Below, piece by piece: positions 1 through 7,255 of a stretch of 9,093 bases of DNA (position 1 is its first letter; each line of letters begins with the position of its first letter). The notes beneath the pieces were generated by a model. It saw only the letters and a list, made by a program, of their open reading frames with translations. It did no database searches and was not told where the DNA came from. This DNA is from Euryarchaeota archaeon UBA623 (lineage in GTDB: Archaea > Thermoplasmatota > Poseidoniia > Poseidoniales > Thalassarchaeaceae), in the NCBI GenBank assembly GCA_002505325.1, contig DAUV01000051.1:1-9093 (forward strand). Direction: 5' to 3'. Made by a program: the position numbers and the translations under genes.

Positions 1-219
1 CCAAAATTCATGGTCGAGCATATTAGCCACGAATACGATGATAGATTAGTGAAACTACAGATCTGGGACTGTGGTGAAATAGATCCCGATTCGATAAGGC
101 TGGTTGAGCACGATGAGGCCAGATGGCTTTCGGCAGACGAACTGCTGGATGTCAAGTGGTTGCCAGCCGACCTTCCAATAATCGAGAGGTGGAAGCGCGA
201 GGGCATCCCCCGGACCTAG
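1..219 (+). CDS. Nudix hydrolase, MutT/NudG-like (3' part only)
   Basis: The reading frame is open from base 1 to the TAG at 217-219, so this is the C-terminal 72 residues of a gene that begins upstream of the window. The stretch HEYDDRLVKLQIWDC, followed by VEHDEARWLSADELLDVKWL and PADLPIIERW, matches the end of small MutT/NudG-type Nudix hydrolases, where a beta strand after the Nudix box leads into an E(H)xxxxWxxxxEL segment and a final helix starting PADxPIIE. Family members of about 130 residues hydrolyse oxidised or modified (d)NTPs to the monophosphate and pyrophosphate, cleansing the nucleotide pool in the cytoplasm. The catalytic Nudix box (GX5EX7REUXEEXGU) lies outside the window, so activity and substrate cannot be judged. 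The ATG at 10 is internal, not the start. It converges with the next gene and shares a CTAG with it. Confidence 0.83.
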   Translation, partial: PKFMVEHISHEYDDRLVKLQIWDCGEIDPDSIRLVEHDEARWLSADELLDVKWLPADLPIIERWKREGIPRT

Positions 220-767
220 TCCTCACCAATCGTTCGTCTCCCCTTTCGGTCAAACCATTCTACAGGTTCGCCGCCGTCATCCATGGATAATTCGTCACCG
301 ACACTGCGCGGAATGGAATCGCGACCCGCATGCCAAGTCTGTTGCTCCAGCCAGTCTGCAAGGTCATCTCCAGTCAGACCAATCCTCATCTCTCCACCAA
401 TACTCCTGTCCCCTATTACGAATGATGCCTTGCCTGCGAGAGCAGCCTGACGGGACAGGGAGAAACCCGTTGAGTCCCCATCTAGCTCCAGAGTCATTGC
501 ATCTAGGGCAGTATCTAGGATTCTTTGATTCCTAATTGCCTTGAGTAGAGTATCTAGGGAGTCAGACGAACCAGTCATCATACCCGCCACCCTCTCGTTA
601 GGGAAGGCAGAGTTCTCTGGTATTCTGTCTGGACTCCAATCGGGAAACATCTCTCTGACAGCGTCCACCACTCGCTGTGGTTCCTCGTGCGGCTGCACGA
701 CCGTGGAGACACTAATCAGAGGGGGCACGAGCCTTCGTGTGTGCCTTTGGCCATGAGTTCTCTGCAT
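216..767 (-). CDS. UPF0201 family protein (COG1931-like)
   Basis: A 183-residue protein recognised from landmarks of the archaeal UPF0201 family: an opening strand with a P-x-E-x-P element (VVQPHEEPQRVVDAVREMFP, residues 24-42), then LLKAIRNQRILDTA (74-87) and FSLSRQAALAGKASF (102-116). The family is widespread in Archaea and has no established biochemical function; RNA binding has been suggested from fold similarity only. The tail after about residue 145 is charged, seems longer than in usual members of about 130-150 residues, and may be lineage-specific. The ATG at 767 is preceded by GGGAG with 7 bases of spacing, which supports this start. A GTG at 728 would remove 13 residues and begin nearer the conserved core, but its purine tract is only 3 bases away. 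It is divergent from the zinc-ribbon membrane gene, and its stop codon overlaps that of the Nudix gene. Confidence 0.8.
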   Translation of the reverse strand: MQRTHGQRHTRRLVPPLISVSTVVQPHEEPQRVVDAVREMFPDWSPDRIPENSAFPNERVAGMMTGSSDSLDTLLKAIRNQRILDTALDAMTLELDGDSTGFSLSRQAALAGKASFVIGDRSIGGEMRIGLTGDDLADWLEQQTWHAGRDSIPRSVGDELSMDDGGEPVEWFDRKGRRTIGED

Positions 768-822
768 CCAAACGCTCCCGTGAACGCGAATGATTCAAAC
801 GATGTGGGATTGGGCCTGAGGC

Positions 823-1542
823 ATGGCTCAGCGATCACAGATGCTAGGAGGGGCCCTCCTTCTCGCCCCAACTATGTGCGTCGTAGCTCTACGCTACGGC
901 TCTGACGCTCTTGAGGAAGTCATCTCACAGGATAGCACTCTGAGGTACTCGATTCACGCCCTCGCTCTTTTGGTTGGAGTTGTTATGTTCATGAGGTTCC
1001 GTAAGGTAGAGGATCACGAGTTCCACAGGTCGAGAGCGATTCGCAAACTGTCCAAGACTTACTCAAGCGAAGACAGGGGGTTGTGGGATAAGGGCGAAGC
1101 TGCGATTGAGCGTATGGAGGCCAAAGCTAGTGTCCCGTCAACTGGCCGCAAAGCTCTGAAGGCCCAAGCTCTGAAGTCAGGGACTGTAGGTTCTCTGAAC
1201 ACCGAACGCTCTGAGGAGGACATTGGTGAAGACATAGATTCTCCTCAGCCGCCAACTACGGGCATCAGCACCATGGTAGATGAGGAGACAATAGCTGTGT
1301 CGAGGGGCCCGGGGACATTCTCTAGGATTTCAGGGGCAATCAACAGACGTCTCGATGCATCGGCCGAGCGGAGAATGGAGCGCAGAGCCTCTAAAGCCAG
1401 CAAGAAAGCCTCATCGGATGACCAATGGGATACCCCAGTGGCATCTTCTCTGGCTCGTTCAGTCATCTCCTGTGGAGCCTGTGGTGCTCTGAACAACTCA
1501 GGAACTCCGTACTGCACTTCATGTGGCGAGTTCCTGACTTAA
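823..1542 (+). CDS. Small membrane protein with C-terminal zinc ribbon
   Basis: A 239-residue protein of no recognised family. Two hydrophobic segments can be seen, residues 8-24 (GGALLLAPTMCVVAL core) and 43-58 (IHALALLVGVVMFM core), suggesting a helical hairpin in the membrane with a short outer loop. Then comes a basic, low-complexity linker of about 150 residues, rich in Ala, Ser, Lys, Arg and Glu, and a C-terminal zinc ribbon with Cys217, Cys220, Cys231 and Cys234 (CxxC-x10-CxxC; CGAC and CTSC). The likely topology puts linker and ribbon in the cytoplasm. Such terminal ribbons often mediate protein or nucleic-acid contacts; no function is assigned. The ATG at 823 is the first start after an in-frame TGA at 817-819. 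GAGG lies only one base before it, so initiation may be leaderless, or the ATG at 841 may be used. It lies 48 bases upstream of dnaJ on the same strand, so co-transcription is likely. Confidence 0.75.
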   Translation: MAQRSQMLGGALLLAPTMCVVALRYGSDALEEVISQDSTLRYSIHALALLVGVVMFMRFRKVEDHEFHRSRAIRKLSKTYSSEDRGLWDKGEAAIERMEAKASVPSTGRKALKAQALKSGTVGSLNTERSEEDIGEDIDSPQPPTTGISTMVDEETIAVSRGPGTFSRISGAINRRLDASAERRMERRASKASKKASSDDQWDTPVASSLARSVISCGACGALNNSGTPYCTSCGEFLT

Positions 1543-1571
1543 GGGTGGGGTTGAAAACAGTCGGTCAAGAG

Positions 1572-1587
1572 CCCCACACAGGTGGGG
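1572..1587 (+). promoter_or_regulatory. GC-rich hairpin over the dnaJ ribosome-binding site
   Basis: CCCCAC (1572-1577) and GTGGGG (1582-1587) form a perfect 6-bp stem with a 4-base loop ACAG. An alternative register pairs GCCCC (1571-1575) with GGGGC (1585-1589). The 3' arm overlaps GGTG (1581-1584), which is complementary to the CACC of the archaeal 16S 3' end and lies 6 bases before the ATG at 1591. Folding would therefore hide the ribosome-binding site. A role as a translational or heat-responsive switch for this chaperone gene is inference. Confidence 0.4.
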
Positions 1588-1590
1588 GCC

Positions 1591-2736
1591 ATGGCAGGTA
1601 AGAGGGACTACTACGAAGTCCTCGGTGTGACTAGAGGCGCCACGGGTTCGGAAATCAAGCGAGCATTCAGGTCACTCGCTCGTAAGCATCACCCTGACAA
1701 GAACCCAGACGACCCCGAATCGGAGAAGAGATTCAAGGAGGTTCAGGAGGCCTATGCGGTGTTGACTAACCCCGAAGAGCGGAGGAAGTACGACACCTTC
1801 GGTCACGAACAACCGGGCGGCTCACCGTTCGGTCCAAGCGGGTTCCAGGGAGTCAATATCAGTATAGACGATCTGTTCGGAGGCGGTTTCGAGAGTATCT
1901 TCAGCCAGATTTTTAGCGGAGGGAGGAGTACACGTAGGAGTAAGGGCAGGGATCTGCTTTTGAATCAAGAAGTGCCATTTCAAGCCGTAATGGACGGCTA
2001 CGAGGACGATATCGAGATAGATGTTCTGAAGTCCTGCGAAAAGTGCTATGGGAGTGGTTCCGAGAGTGCTGACGGAGTGAGGGAGTGCCCGACCTGTGAC
2101 GGCCGAGGAAGAATCCAGAGGATAGAGAAGGCTGGCTTCTTCACCAAACAGGTTGTCACCGACTGCTCTTCATGTGGAGGGGAGGGACGGATAGTGAGCG
2201 ACCCCTGCTCCTCATGTGAGGGACAGGGTCGAGCCAGACAAGCTAAACAGGTCCAGTTCACGGTGCCCCCGGGTGTCACTACAGGGACTAGACTCAGAAT
2301 GAGAGGTCACGGTGAGGCAGCTAGGGGCAACAGAGGGGAGAGCGGTGATTTGTACATCCAGATAGAGGTTGAGGAACACCCTTGGTTTGAGAGAGATGGC
2401 CCAGATCTCCTGATGGCACTGCCCGTAGGATTTGTCGATTTGGTCCTAGGGACACAGATTGAGATCCCGCATATCGATGGAAGCGACCTTTCAATCAAGG
2501 TTCCAGCAGGCTCGAATCCGGGCGAGACTCTGAACATCCCTGGTCGTGGACTTCCGGGGGGCAGAGGACGCCGCGGTAGAGGCTCTGTGACCGTACTACT
2601 CAAGTTGGACATGCCGAGAAAAGTACCGCGCTCGCTGAAGAAAACCCTAGAGGGGATGCGTGAGGAGATTGGCACCGATATAGATTCTATACAGGACTTG
2701 ATAATCTCCGAGGCCAACAATAGGAGAAGGCCCTGA
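1591..2736 (+). CDS. dnaJ: Chaperone DnaJ (type I Hsp40)
   Basis: Co-chaperone that stimulates the ATPase of DnaK (Hsp70) and hands it unfolded proteins in the cytoplasm. The 381-residue protein has every type I element in order: J-domain (about 3-72) with the HPD motif at 34-36; a Gly/Phe region (about 72-112) rich in GG, GF and FG; a zinc domain with four CxxCxGxG repeats (Cys149/152, 166/169, 192/195, 206/209; [32 protein letters not shown]); and the two C-terminal substrate-binding beta domains, ending with the GxGLP-type element GRGLPGG. Length is normal for the family. I chose the ATG at 1591 over an in-frame GTG at 1582 because [12 protein letters not shown] is the standard beginning and GGTG is well placed for it. 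dnaK and grpE are not adjacent here. In Archaea this machine is known to be patchily distributed and was probably acquired from Bacteria. The stop codon abuts that of the minus-strand neighbour with no spacer. Confidence 0.98.
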   Translation: MAGKRDYYEVLGVTRGATGSEIKRAFRSLARKHHPDKNPDDPESEKRFKEVQEAYAVLTNPEERRKYDTFGHEQPGGSPFGPSGFQGVNISIDDLFGGGFESIFSQIFSGGRSTRRSKGRDLLLNQEVPFQAVMDGYEDDIEIDVLKSCEKCYGSGSESADGVRECPTCDGRGRIQRIEKAGFFTKQVVTDCSSCGGEGRIVSDPCSSCEGQGRARQAKQVQFTVPPGVTTGTRLRMRGHGEAARGNRGESGDLYIQIEVEEHPWFERDGPDLLMALPVGFVDLVLGTQIEIPHIDGSDLSIKVPAGSNPGETLNIPGRGLPGGRGRRGRGSVTVLLKLDMPRKVPRSLKKTLEGMREEIGTDIDSIQDLIISEANNRRRP

Positions 2737-4902
2737 TTACTCGGACTCGCCCCAATCCAGTGCCCTGTTGGGGGTAGCAGCGAGTGGCTCGCCCGCGACT
2801 AGTCCAGAAAGTTGGAATCCTAAGCTGGTTGGGCTGCCCTCCAGTGCCAAGCTGAGGAACACCCTACTTCCGGCCGACAAGGTGTCGAGGAAGATTTCGT
2901 CTTCTTGGAAGAGCCGGCGGGGAGAAATCGACGAGATTCCGACTCTGGCCCCTTCGGGGGCATGAATCCTCATCGCAGCCATCTCCCACGGGACCTCAGA
3001 TACCCGTATTCCTATCAGCAGGACGGCATCTCCCTCGCTGATTTTCCACACACAAATCTCCACCTGTTCGGTCATGTGCCTCAACAACGGCTCTCCCCAA
3101 TCTTGTGCCACGGCCCGCCACGGACTGTCTCCGAGTTGTTTCAAGGAATACTCAATCTCTCCCTCATCGATGCTTTCTGCAGACAGGGCCACGGAGAGTC
3201 TCTCTCGCAGGCGACGCAATCTGCGTCGCTCGTGCTCCTCTATATCACTGGCCAGAGGAGCCCCGCTGAAGATTGCTGCTCTATTCCACCACAGCACCAC
3301 CATCAGAGGAGTCAGCAGCATGAAGCCGGCGAACATGTAGAACCCTCTGGCCCTGTCTGACAGGTCGACGAACTCGTCCTCGATTGGTTCGTAGGGTCCA
3401 TTGTAAGGTAGTGAGAACTCGTATTCCTCCGTACCCTCCCCCTGAATCATGTCCTGCCCCCAATCGATTCTTAGGGCATGTACTCCTGGTTGGACAATCA
3501 TCATCGAGCCGTCGGTGGAGTTAACCACTTCTCCAGTCTCCTGATCCAGTGTCATCAGCGTGAATATGACGGAGGAGTCACCTATTCTTTGGACGCGGAC
3601 GTAAGACCCGTTCTCCTCGATTACTGAGAAGGCGAACACATCGGTAGTGTCGAAAGCATCGAGACTGCCCTCGATTGTAGCTGCTCCAAGACTCAGGACT
3701 TGCCATCTGGAATCCAGTCCTTCCAGTTCCCATACTGCATCCGGAGCATCCCCGATAAGGGAGCCGTCACCCGGTTCAAGCGATCTCAACATGATGGACC
3801 ATGCTGCGGTTCTGCCCTGCGTGGTCAATCCGAACTCGACCGATACGGTCTGTTCCGTGGTCTCAAACTCTTCCGCGCAACCACTTCCGACGGCTAGGCT
3901 CGAGCCGTCCATCTGATGAAGCACAATCTCAACACTGACGATGTCTGTGAACGAACAGAACGGCTCCAACACCATCTTGGCTCCCGAAGCAATGAGTAGG
4001 GAATCTCCTTGTGAATCTGAAGCAGCGAGGTGCCCGTGGTATAGCAGTGAGGAATCGCCGTAGAATGGTAAAGCCTCCCCGTGACTCCAAGGGTTAGTCA
4101 ATTCACCTCCATCGGGTGCCTCAGAGGCATCGTCGTAACGAATAATCTCAAATTCATAGGGCGAGTAATCTTCCTCCGCCGAGTGAACTAGGCGAACCCA
4201 CAACTCACCTTGAGTTGGGTATTCGAAGTAGTGCTCCATTTCTGTTCTCTCGATGGTATCTACAAGCGACTTTGACTCATCGCCCCTTTGCCAAATCTCG
4301 ATACGAATCTCACTTGGTCCTCTCAGGCTGTTGAGTAGTATCACGTCTCCAGGATCGCCTACCACCATAACGGCGTCTTTGTCACTCTGGTTCTCCAGTG
4401 CCCCGACGTAGAGCACACCCTCGGAAAGAAGATCAATCGCACCACAGAAGTGCAGCTGGCAGGGCGAAGTCGTGTTAATCAGGGGGTATTCACCTTGGCT
4501 CCCAGGAGGGGGAACTATGTTTGGTAGATCGGCGTGTTCCGTCCATTCATCCATTCTACTGAGTATCACTTCTGTACTCAAATCATTGGCCTCGGTTCCC
4601 GAATCAACAAGGAGCTGCCAAGAAACGTTACCCTCGACCTGGCCCGACCATTGCACAAGATGAGGGTCCTCATGACTCTCCTCGACACCGTCAGACCAGA
4701 TGACGAGCTCCATTCCCGGGCACCCGACCTTCAGGCACGAAACACTAATCCATACTGGTCCACTAGTGCTGAATATCTCGTCGTAAATAACTATCTTAGA
4801 GTCCTCATCGGCGCTTGCGGAAGCACTGAACGCAGCCAGCGTCAACAACACAGCCAACAGCCCCGCTCTCACGCCTCGCACGTGGGGCCGAACCCGCTGC
4901 AC
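2737..4902 (-). CDS. Secreted single-pass membrane protein of unknown function
   Basis: A 721-residue protein without a family I recognise. A Sec signal peptide is clear: basic n-region (RVRPHVRGVR), hydrophobic core GLLAVLLTLAAF, and a likely cleavage after ASASA at about residue 31. Residues 32-520 form a large acidic outer domain predicted to be beta-rich. It has six cysteines that look like three pairs (56/61, 148/153, 316/342) and several NxS/T sequons (for example NVS, NTT, NQS, NGS). One transmembrane helix follows at about 521-538 (MFAGFMLLTPLMVVLWW core). A strongly basic/acidic helix (EEHERRRLRRLRERL, about 555-569) then leads into a cytosolic beta-rich domain of about 150 residues. 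I chose the GTG at 4902 because GAAGG lies 8 bases upstream and the signal peptide then sits at the N terminus; an ATG at 5022 would add 40 unlikely residues and overlap arcS. A role as an envelope receptor or surface protein is inference. It diverges from arcS across 39 bases. Confidence 0.8.
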   Translation of the reverse strand: MQRVRPHVRGVRAGLLAVLLTLAAFSASASADEDSKIVIYDEIFSTSGPVWISVSCLKVGCPGMELVIWSDGVEESHEDPHLVQWSGQVEGNVSWQLLVDSGTEANDLSTEVILSRMDEWTEHADLPNIVPPPGSQGEYPLINTTSPCQLHFCGAIDLLSEGVLYVGALENQSDKDAVMVVGDPGDVILLNSLRGPSEIRIEIWQRGDESKSLVDTIERTEMEHYFEYPTQGELWVRLVHSAEEDYSPYEFEIIRYDDASEAPDGGELTNPWSHGEALPFYGDSSLLYHGHLAASDSQGDSLLIASGAKMVLEPFCSFTDIVSVEIVLHQMDGSSLAVGSGCAEEFETTEQTVSVEFGLTTQGRTAAWSIMLRSLEPGDGSLIGDAPDAVWELEGLDSRWQVLSLGAATIEGSLDAFDTTDVFAFSVIEENGSYVRVQRIGDSSVIFTLMTLDQETGEVVNSTDGSMMIVQPGVHALRIDWGQDMIQGEGTEEYEFSLPYNGPYEPIEDEFVDLSDRARGFYMFAGFMLLTPLMVVLWWNRAAIFSGAPLASDIEEHERRRLRRLRERLSVALSAESIDEGEIEYSLKQLGDSPWRAVAQDWGEPLLRHMTEQVEICVWKISEGDAVLLIGIRVSEVPWEMAAMRIHAPEGARVGISSISPRRLFQEDEIFLDTLSAGSRVFLSLALEGSPTSLGFQLSGLVAGEPLAATPNRALDWGESE

Positions 4903-4941
4903 CTTAGAATCCTTCAAGCGAACCGCGTCGTGCGAAGGGGT

Positions 4942-6726
4942 ATGGCAGAACGTCCACTGGCTCGCGGTGTGGCTGCAAGACAGCGCTTCGCGAGGCTGAT
5001 GCCCTTGGGCGATAGGAACCAACCTATCGGATGGACTCCGGGCCTAGTTTTGGGCCCACAGGACCCAGAAATCGAACCATCTCTGGCGCCGTTCTCGTGC
5101 ACGAGGAGCCAAGGTACCGTACCAGCATCCATTTCGATGTCCACTAGAGGGGAGATGTGCTACCCGTTCGATTCTACTGATACGTGGCAGGCATCAGAGG
5201 GTCTTTCACTACCTCCGAGCCTTGCTGAGGCTGATTCGGGGGAGGCCGGTCGCGGCTCCCAACTTCTCCCCGTTTCTTGGCAGTCCTTACACCACGATCA
5301 GAGTCTCAACGACCTTGGTTTGGAACCTTCAGTCATTACTCTAGTCGACGCAGTGCAACTAGCCGAGCGACCCGGGATGCTTGTTGAGGCGCTCGATGCA
5401 CTCAGGGTGCACTTTCCAACATCTCTAATTTGGACTCCTGGTATAGCAGGCCCCGACAACTGCGCCTTACTCTCATGGATGGGGGTTGACCTGTTTGATA
5501 CTACACGTTCGAGAAGAGCCGCTTCTCTGGGAGTGATTCTCACTGAAGACGGACCGAGGCTTCCTGAGGGCACCCTTGGTGAAGACGCCGATATAGAGAC
5601 TCAATGCGCTGCATGGTCACGCGCTATCGCAGCCACTCGGTCCGCAATTCGGAATGGCTCTTTACGCGAACTGGTGGAGCGCCAAGTCGCATCGAGCCCA
5701 CGTTCGGTGGAGCGTCTCCGCAGGCATGACTCCTTGATGAGAGGATATGGAGGAGATCGCTCAGGTCTAGCTAGGGTGGTCGGGCATGAACGCAGGTTGA
5801 GGTGCCATACGTATTCGAGCCGAAATGATGCACTAATTCATGACTGGCGCAGCAGAGTAGCTGACCAGCACCTGCCACCAGAGCACCAGAGGCAGGTACT
5901 GCTACTGTTGCCATGTTCGGCGGTGAAACCATACCGCACTTCTCAGAGTCACAGAAGATTCCTGAGAGTAATAGGCTCTGATGCGGTGCATCAGGTGATA
6001 GTAACTGCTCCTCTTGGACTCGTTCCTCGGGAGTTGGAAGAGATTTGGCCTGCAGCAAATTACGACATTCCAGTGACGGGCGAATGGGATATCGACGAAC
6101 TAGCAGTAATCCGTGATATGACAACCAGCTTCGTCACTAGAGTCGGATACTCTAGGGTGATTAACCACTCAGGTATTGACATCGAGTTCGACAAAGTGGA
6201 GTCGGTAGATACCCGTCAAGGCGATTCTGCAGGTTCGACAGAAGCACTATCGAGATTGCAGGAGGAAGTCGAGCGAGCGAGCTCAGAACTCAGTCTTAAG
6301 AGTCCGAGGAGGCCTGATCATAGGATGGCTCAGATGCGCGCGCTCTCGCGATTCCAGCACGGTACTGATGCTTGGTTAAAAGAGTCGAAAGTACAGGGCC
6401 GCCCTCCTATCTTCACCTTCATGAAGGACGGCGAGCAGACCGCTCAGTGGAATCCTAGAAGCGGCAGGTTTGCCTTCGCCAAGGCTTCCCTGCCATTGCT
6501 CGACGCTTGTGATGCTCTACCGCGGGCTAACCTGAAGCCGGGATTGGAGTGGAGGGGCGATCTGTTCTCAACCAATGTTGAATCCGCAGAGTCCGGGATA
6601 AGGGCGGGCGACGAAATCCTTGTGATGCAGGAAGGCCAACTCGTTGGCTCCGCACGCGCTGAAGCCGCAGGCTGGGAGTGGCCAGATGGCCCCGGTAGAC
6701 TGGCTCGTTCCAAGCATAGGCTGTAA
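4942..6726 (+). CDS. arcS: Archaeosine synthase ArcS (TgtA2)
   Basis: Acts in archaeosine (G+) synthesis at position 15 of the tRNA D-loop. After archaeal TGT inserts preQ0, ArcS adds lysine to its nitrile; in many archaea the radical SAM partner RaSEA then releases archaeosine. In 594 residues I see a degenerate TGT-like domain (about 1-290, including WTPGIAGPDN and GVDLFDTTRSRRAA), the core DUF5591 domain, and a C-terminal PUA domain (about 525-594, IRAGDEILV at 553-561) for tRNA binding. The published ArcS signature PC-x3-KPY-x2-S-x2-H is complete: Pro324, Cys325, Lys329, Pro330, Tyr331, Ser334, His337 (PCSAVKPYRTSQSH). Length fits the family. The ATG at 4942 was chosen because the frame further upstream lies antisense inside the neighbouring gene, and because LARGVAARQRFARL resembles the usual family start. 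A purine tract (GAAGGGG) ends only one base before the ATG, so a leaderless start is possible. Neither TGT nor RaSEA is in this window. Confidence 0.93.
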   Translation: MAERPLARGVAARQRFARLMPLGDRNQPIGWTPGLVLGPQDPEIEPSLAPFSCTRSQGTVPASISMSTRGEMCYPFDSTDTWQASEGLSLPPSLAEADSGEAGRGSQLLPVSWQSLHHDQSLNDLGLEPSVITLVDAVQLAERPGMLVEALDALRVHFPTSLIWTPGIAGPDNCALLSWMGVDLFDTTRSRRAASLGVILTEDGPRLPEGTLGEDADIETQCAAWSRAIAATRSAIRNGSLRELVERQVASSPRSVERLRRHDSLMRGYGGDRSGLARVVGHERRLRCHTYSSRNDALIHDWRSRVADQHLPPEHQRQVLLLLPCSAVKPYRTSQSHRRFLRVIGSDAVHQVIVTAPLGLVPRELEEIWPAANYDIPVTGEWDIDELAVIRDMTTSFVTRVGYSRVINHSGIDIEFDKVESVDTRQGDSAGSTEALSRLQEEVERASSELSLKSPRRPDHRMAQMRALSRFQHGTDAWLKESKVQGRPPIFTFMKDGEQTAQWNPRSGRFAFAKASLPLLDACDALPRANLKPGLEWRGDLFSTNVESAESGIRAGDEILVMQEGQLVGSARAEAAGWEWPDGPGRLARSKHRL

Positions 6727-6734
6727 TCCTCCTT

Positions 6735-6779
6735 CCGGGTACCTGCGCAGCGATTAAAGAGGGGGAGCAGGTCGCCCGG
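6735..6779 (+). promoter_or_regulatory. Imperfect inverted repeat in the rps15 leader
   Basis: CCGGG (6735-6739) pairs with CCCGG (6775-6779) and ACCTGC (6741-6746) pairs with GCAGGT (6767-6772), separated by a small internal bulge (T6740 against C6773-G6774). This gives 11 bp around a 20-base loop that holds the A/T-richest stretch of the gap (ATTAAAG, 6753-6759). In DNA it could be an operator framing a promoter element. In an RNA read through from arcS it would be a stable hairpin ending 6 bases before the rps15 Shine-Dalgarno, serving either as an arcS 3' end or as a ribosomal-protein leader control structure. The choice is inference. Confidence 0.45.
6753..6759 (+). promoter_or_regulatory. 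Possible weak TATA box for rps15
   Basis: ATTAAAG is the only A/T-rich run in the 71-base gap between arcS and rps15. It lies about 40 bases before the rps15 ATG, so a start site some 25 bases downstream would give a leader of roughly 15-20 bases that still holds the Shine-Dalgarno. It fits the archaeal TATA consensus poorly, and read-through from arcS is an alternative. Confidence 0.25.
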
Positions 6780-6785
6780 ACGCCT

Positions 6786-6790
6786 GAGGT
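6786..6790 (+). promoter_or_regulatory. Shine-Dalgarno of rps15
   Basis: GAGGT matches the archaeal anti-Shine-Dalgarno and lies 7 bases before the ATG at 6798. It fixes the rps15 start and is one of the clearest ribosome-binding sites in the window. Confidence 0.7.
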
Positions 6791-6797
6791 AACACAT

Positions 6798-7253
6798 ATG
6801 TCACGTATGCACAGCGGAGGTAAGGGCAGCAGCGGCTCCAGCAAGCCCAGTGTCAGCGACGCACCTGCATGGTCAGATACCGATAAGAAGGATGTCGAAG
6901 AACTGATTGTGAGCCTAGCAGGAGAAGGCCACTCCACCGCGATGATTGGTACTATCCTACGTGATCAGCATGCTGTGCCCGATGCGCGACTCGTCACCGG
7001 CGAGAGAATCTCCCAGACCCTCTCTAGGAACGGTATAATGAACAAGTACCCGGAGGACATGATGAATCTCATGCGCAAGGCTCTGAACCTAATTGATCAT
7101 TTATCTGGCAACTCAAAAGACCTGCACAACCGCCGGCAACTAGAGCTCTGCGAGTCCAAGATTCGTCGTCTCGCTAGGTACTACAGGGACACTGGTAGGC
7201 TCGATAAGGACTGGGTCTACAAGCAGGATCAACTGCGACTAATGGTCGAGTGA
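6798..7253 (+). CDS. rps15: 30S ribosomal protein S15 (uS15), archaeal type
   Basis: A primary 16S rRNA-binding protein of the small subunit; it contacts the central domain and helps form bridges to the 50S subunit. The 151-residue length is the archaeal/eukaryotic form (bacterial S15 is about 89). It begins with the family-typical SRMHSGGKGSSGS, then an archaeal N-terminal helical domain (DVEELIVSLAGEGHSTAMIG, about 33-52; ISQTLSRNGI), then the conserved S15 core with LRxALxLIDHL-like RKALNLIDHLSGNSKDLHNRR (about 95-115) and the closing ESKIRRLARYYRDTGRL. The start has GAGGT 7 bases upstream. In many euryarchaea rps15 is followed by a RecJ-like DHH gene and then by pcc1 or rps3ae; the first part of that order appears kept here. 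The leader contains a long inverted repeat that may regulate it. Confidence 0.96.
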   Translation: MSRMHSGGKGSSGSSKPSVSDAPAWSDTDKKDVEELIVSLAGEGHSTAMIGTILRDQHAVPDARLVTGERISQTLSRNGIMNKYPEDMMNLMRKALNLIDHLSGNSKDLHNRRQLELCESKIRRLARYYRDTGRLDKDWVYKQDQLRLMVE

Positions 7254-7255
7254 TT

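Noticed and set aside
1151..1176. Direct repeat AAGCTCTGAAG (1151-1161 and 1166-1176)
   Set aside because: A short repeat of two copies within a low-complexity Ala/Lys/Leu linker coding region; explained by the repeated codons for KALK/QALK, with no sign of a mobile or CRISPR-type structure.
1582..1590. GTG start of dnaJ three codons upstream
   Set aside because: The GTG lies within the ribosome-binding GGTG tract itself, and homologous DnaJ proteins begin at the position of the ATG at 1591.
2905..3360. Plus-strand open frame of 151 codons inside the minus-strand surface protein gene
   Set aside because: Its translation lacks any recognisable domain or regular composition, and the opposite strand carries the transmembrane helix and cytosolic domain in this interval; it is an antisense shadow.
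4534..4941. Open frame extending arcS 136 codons upstream on the plus strand
   Set aside because: It lies antisense within the signal-peptide and outer-domain region of the minus-strand gene, and its translation has no TGT/ArcS character; the family-like sequence begins at the ATG at 4942.
4903..5022. N-terminal extension of the minus-strand surface protein to an ATG at 5022
   Set aside because: It would overlap the arcS start by 81 bases and place 40 non-hydrophobic residues before a clear signal peptide; the GTG at 4902 has a well-spaced GAAGG.
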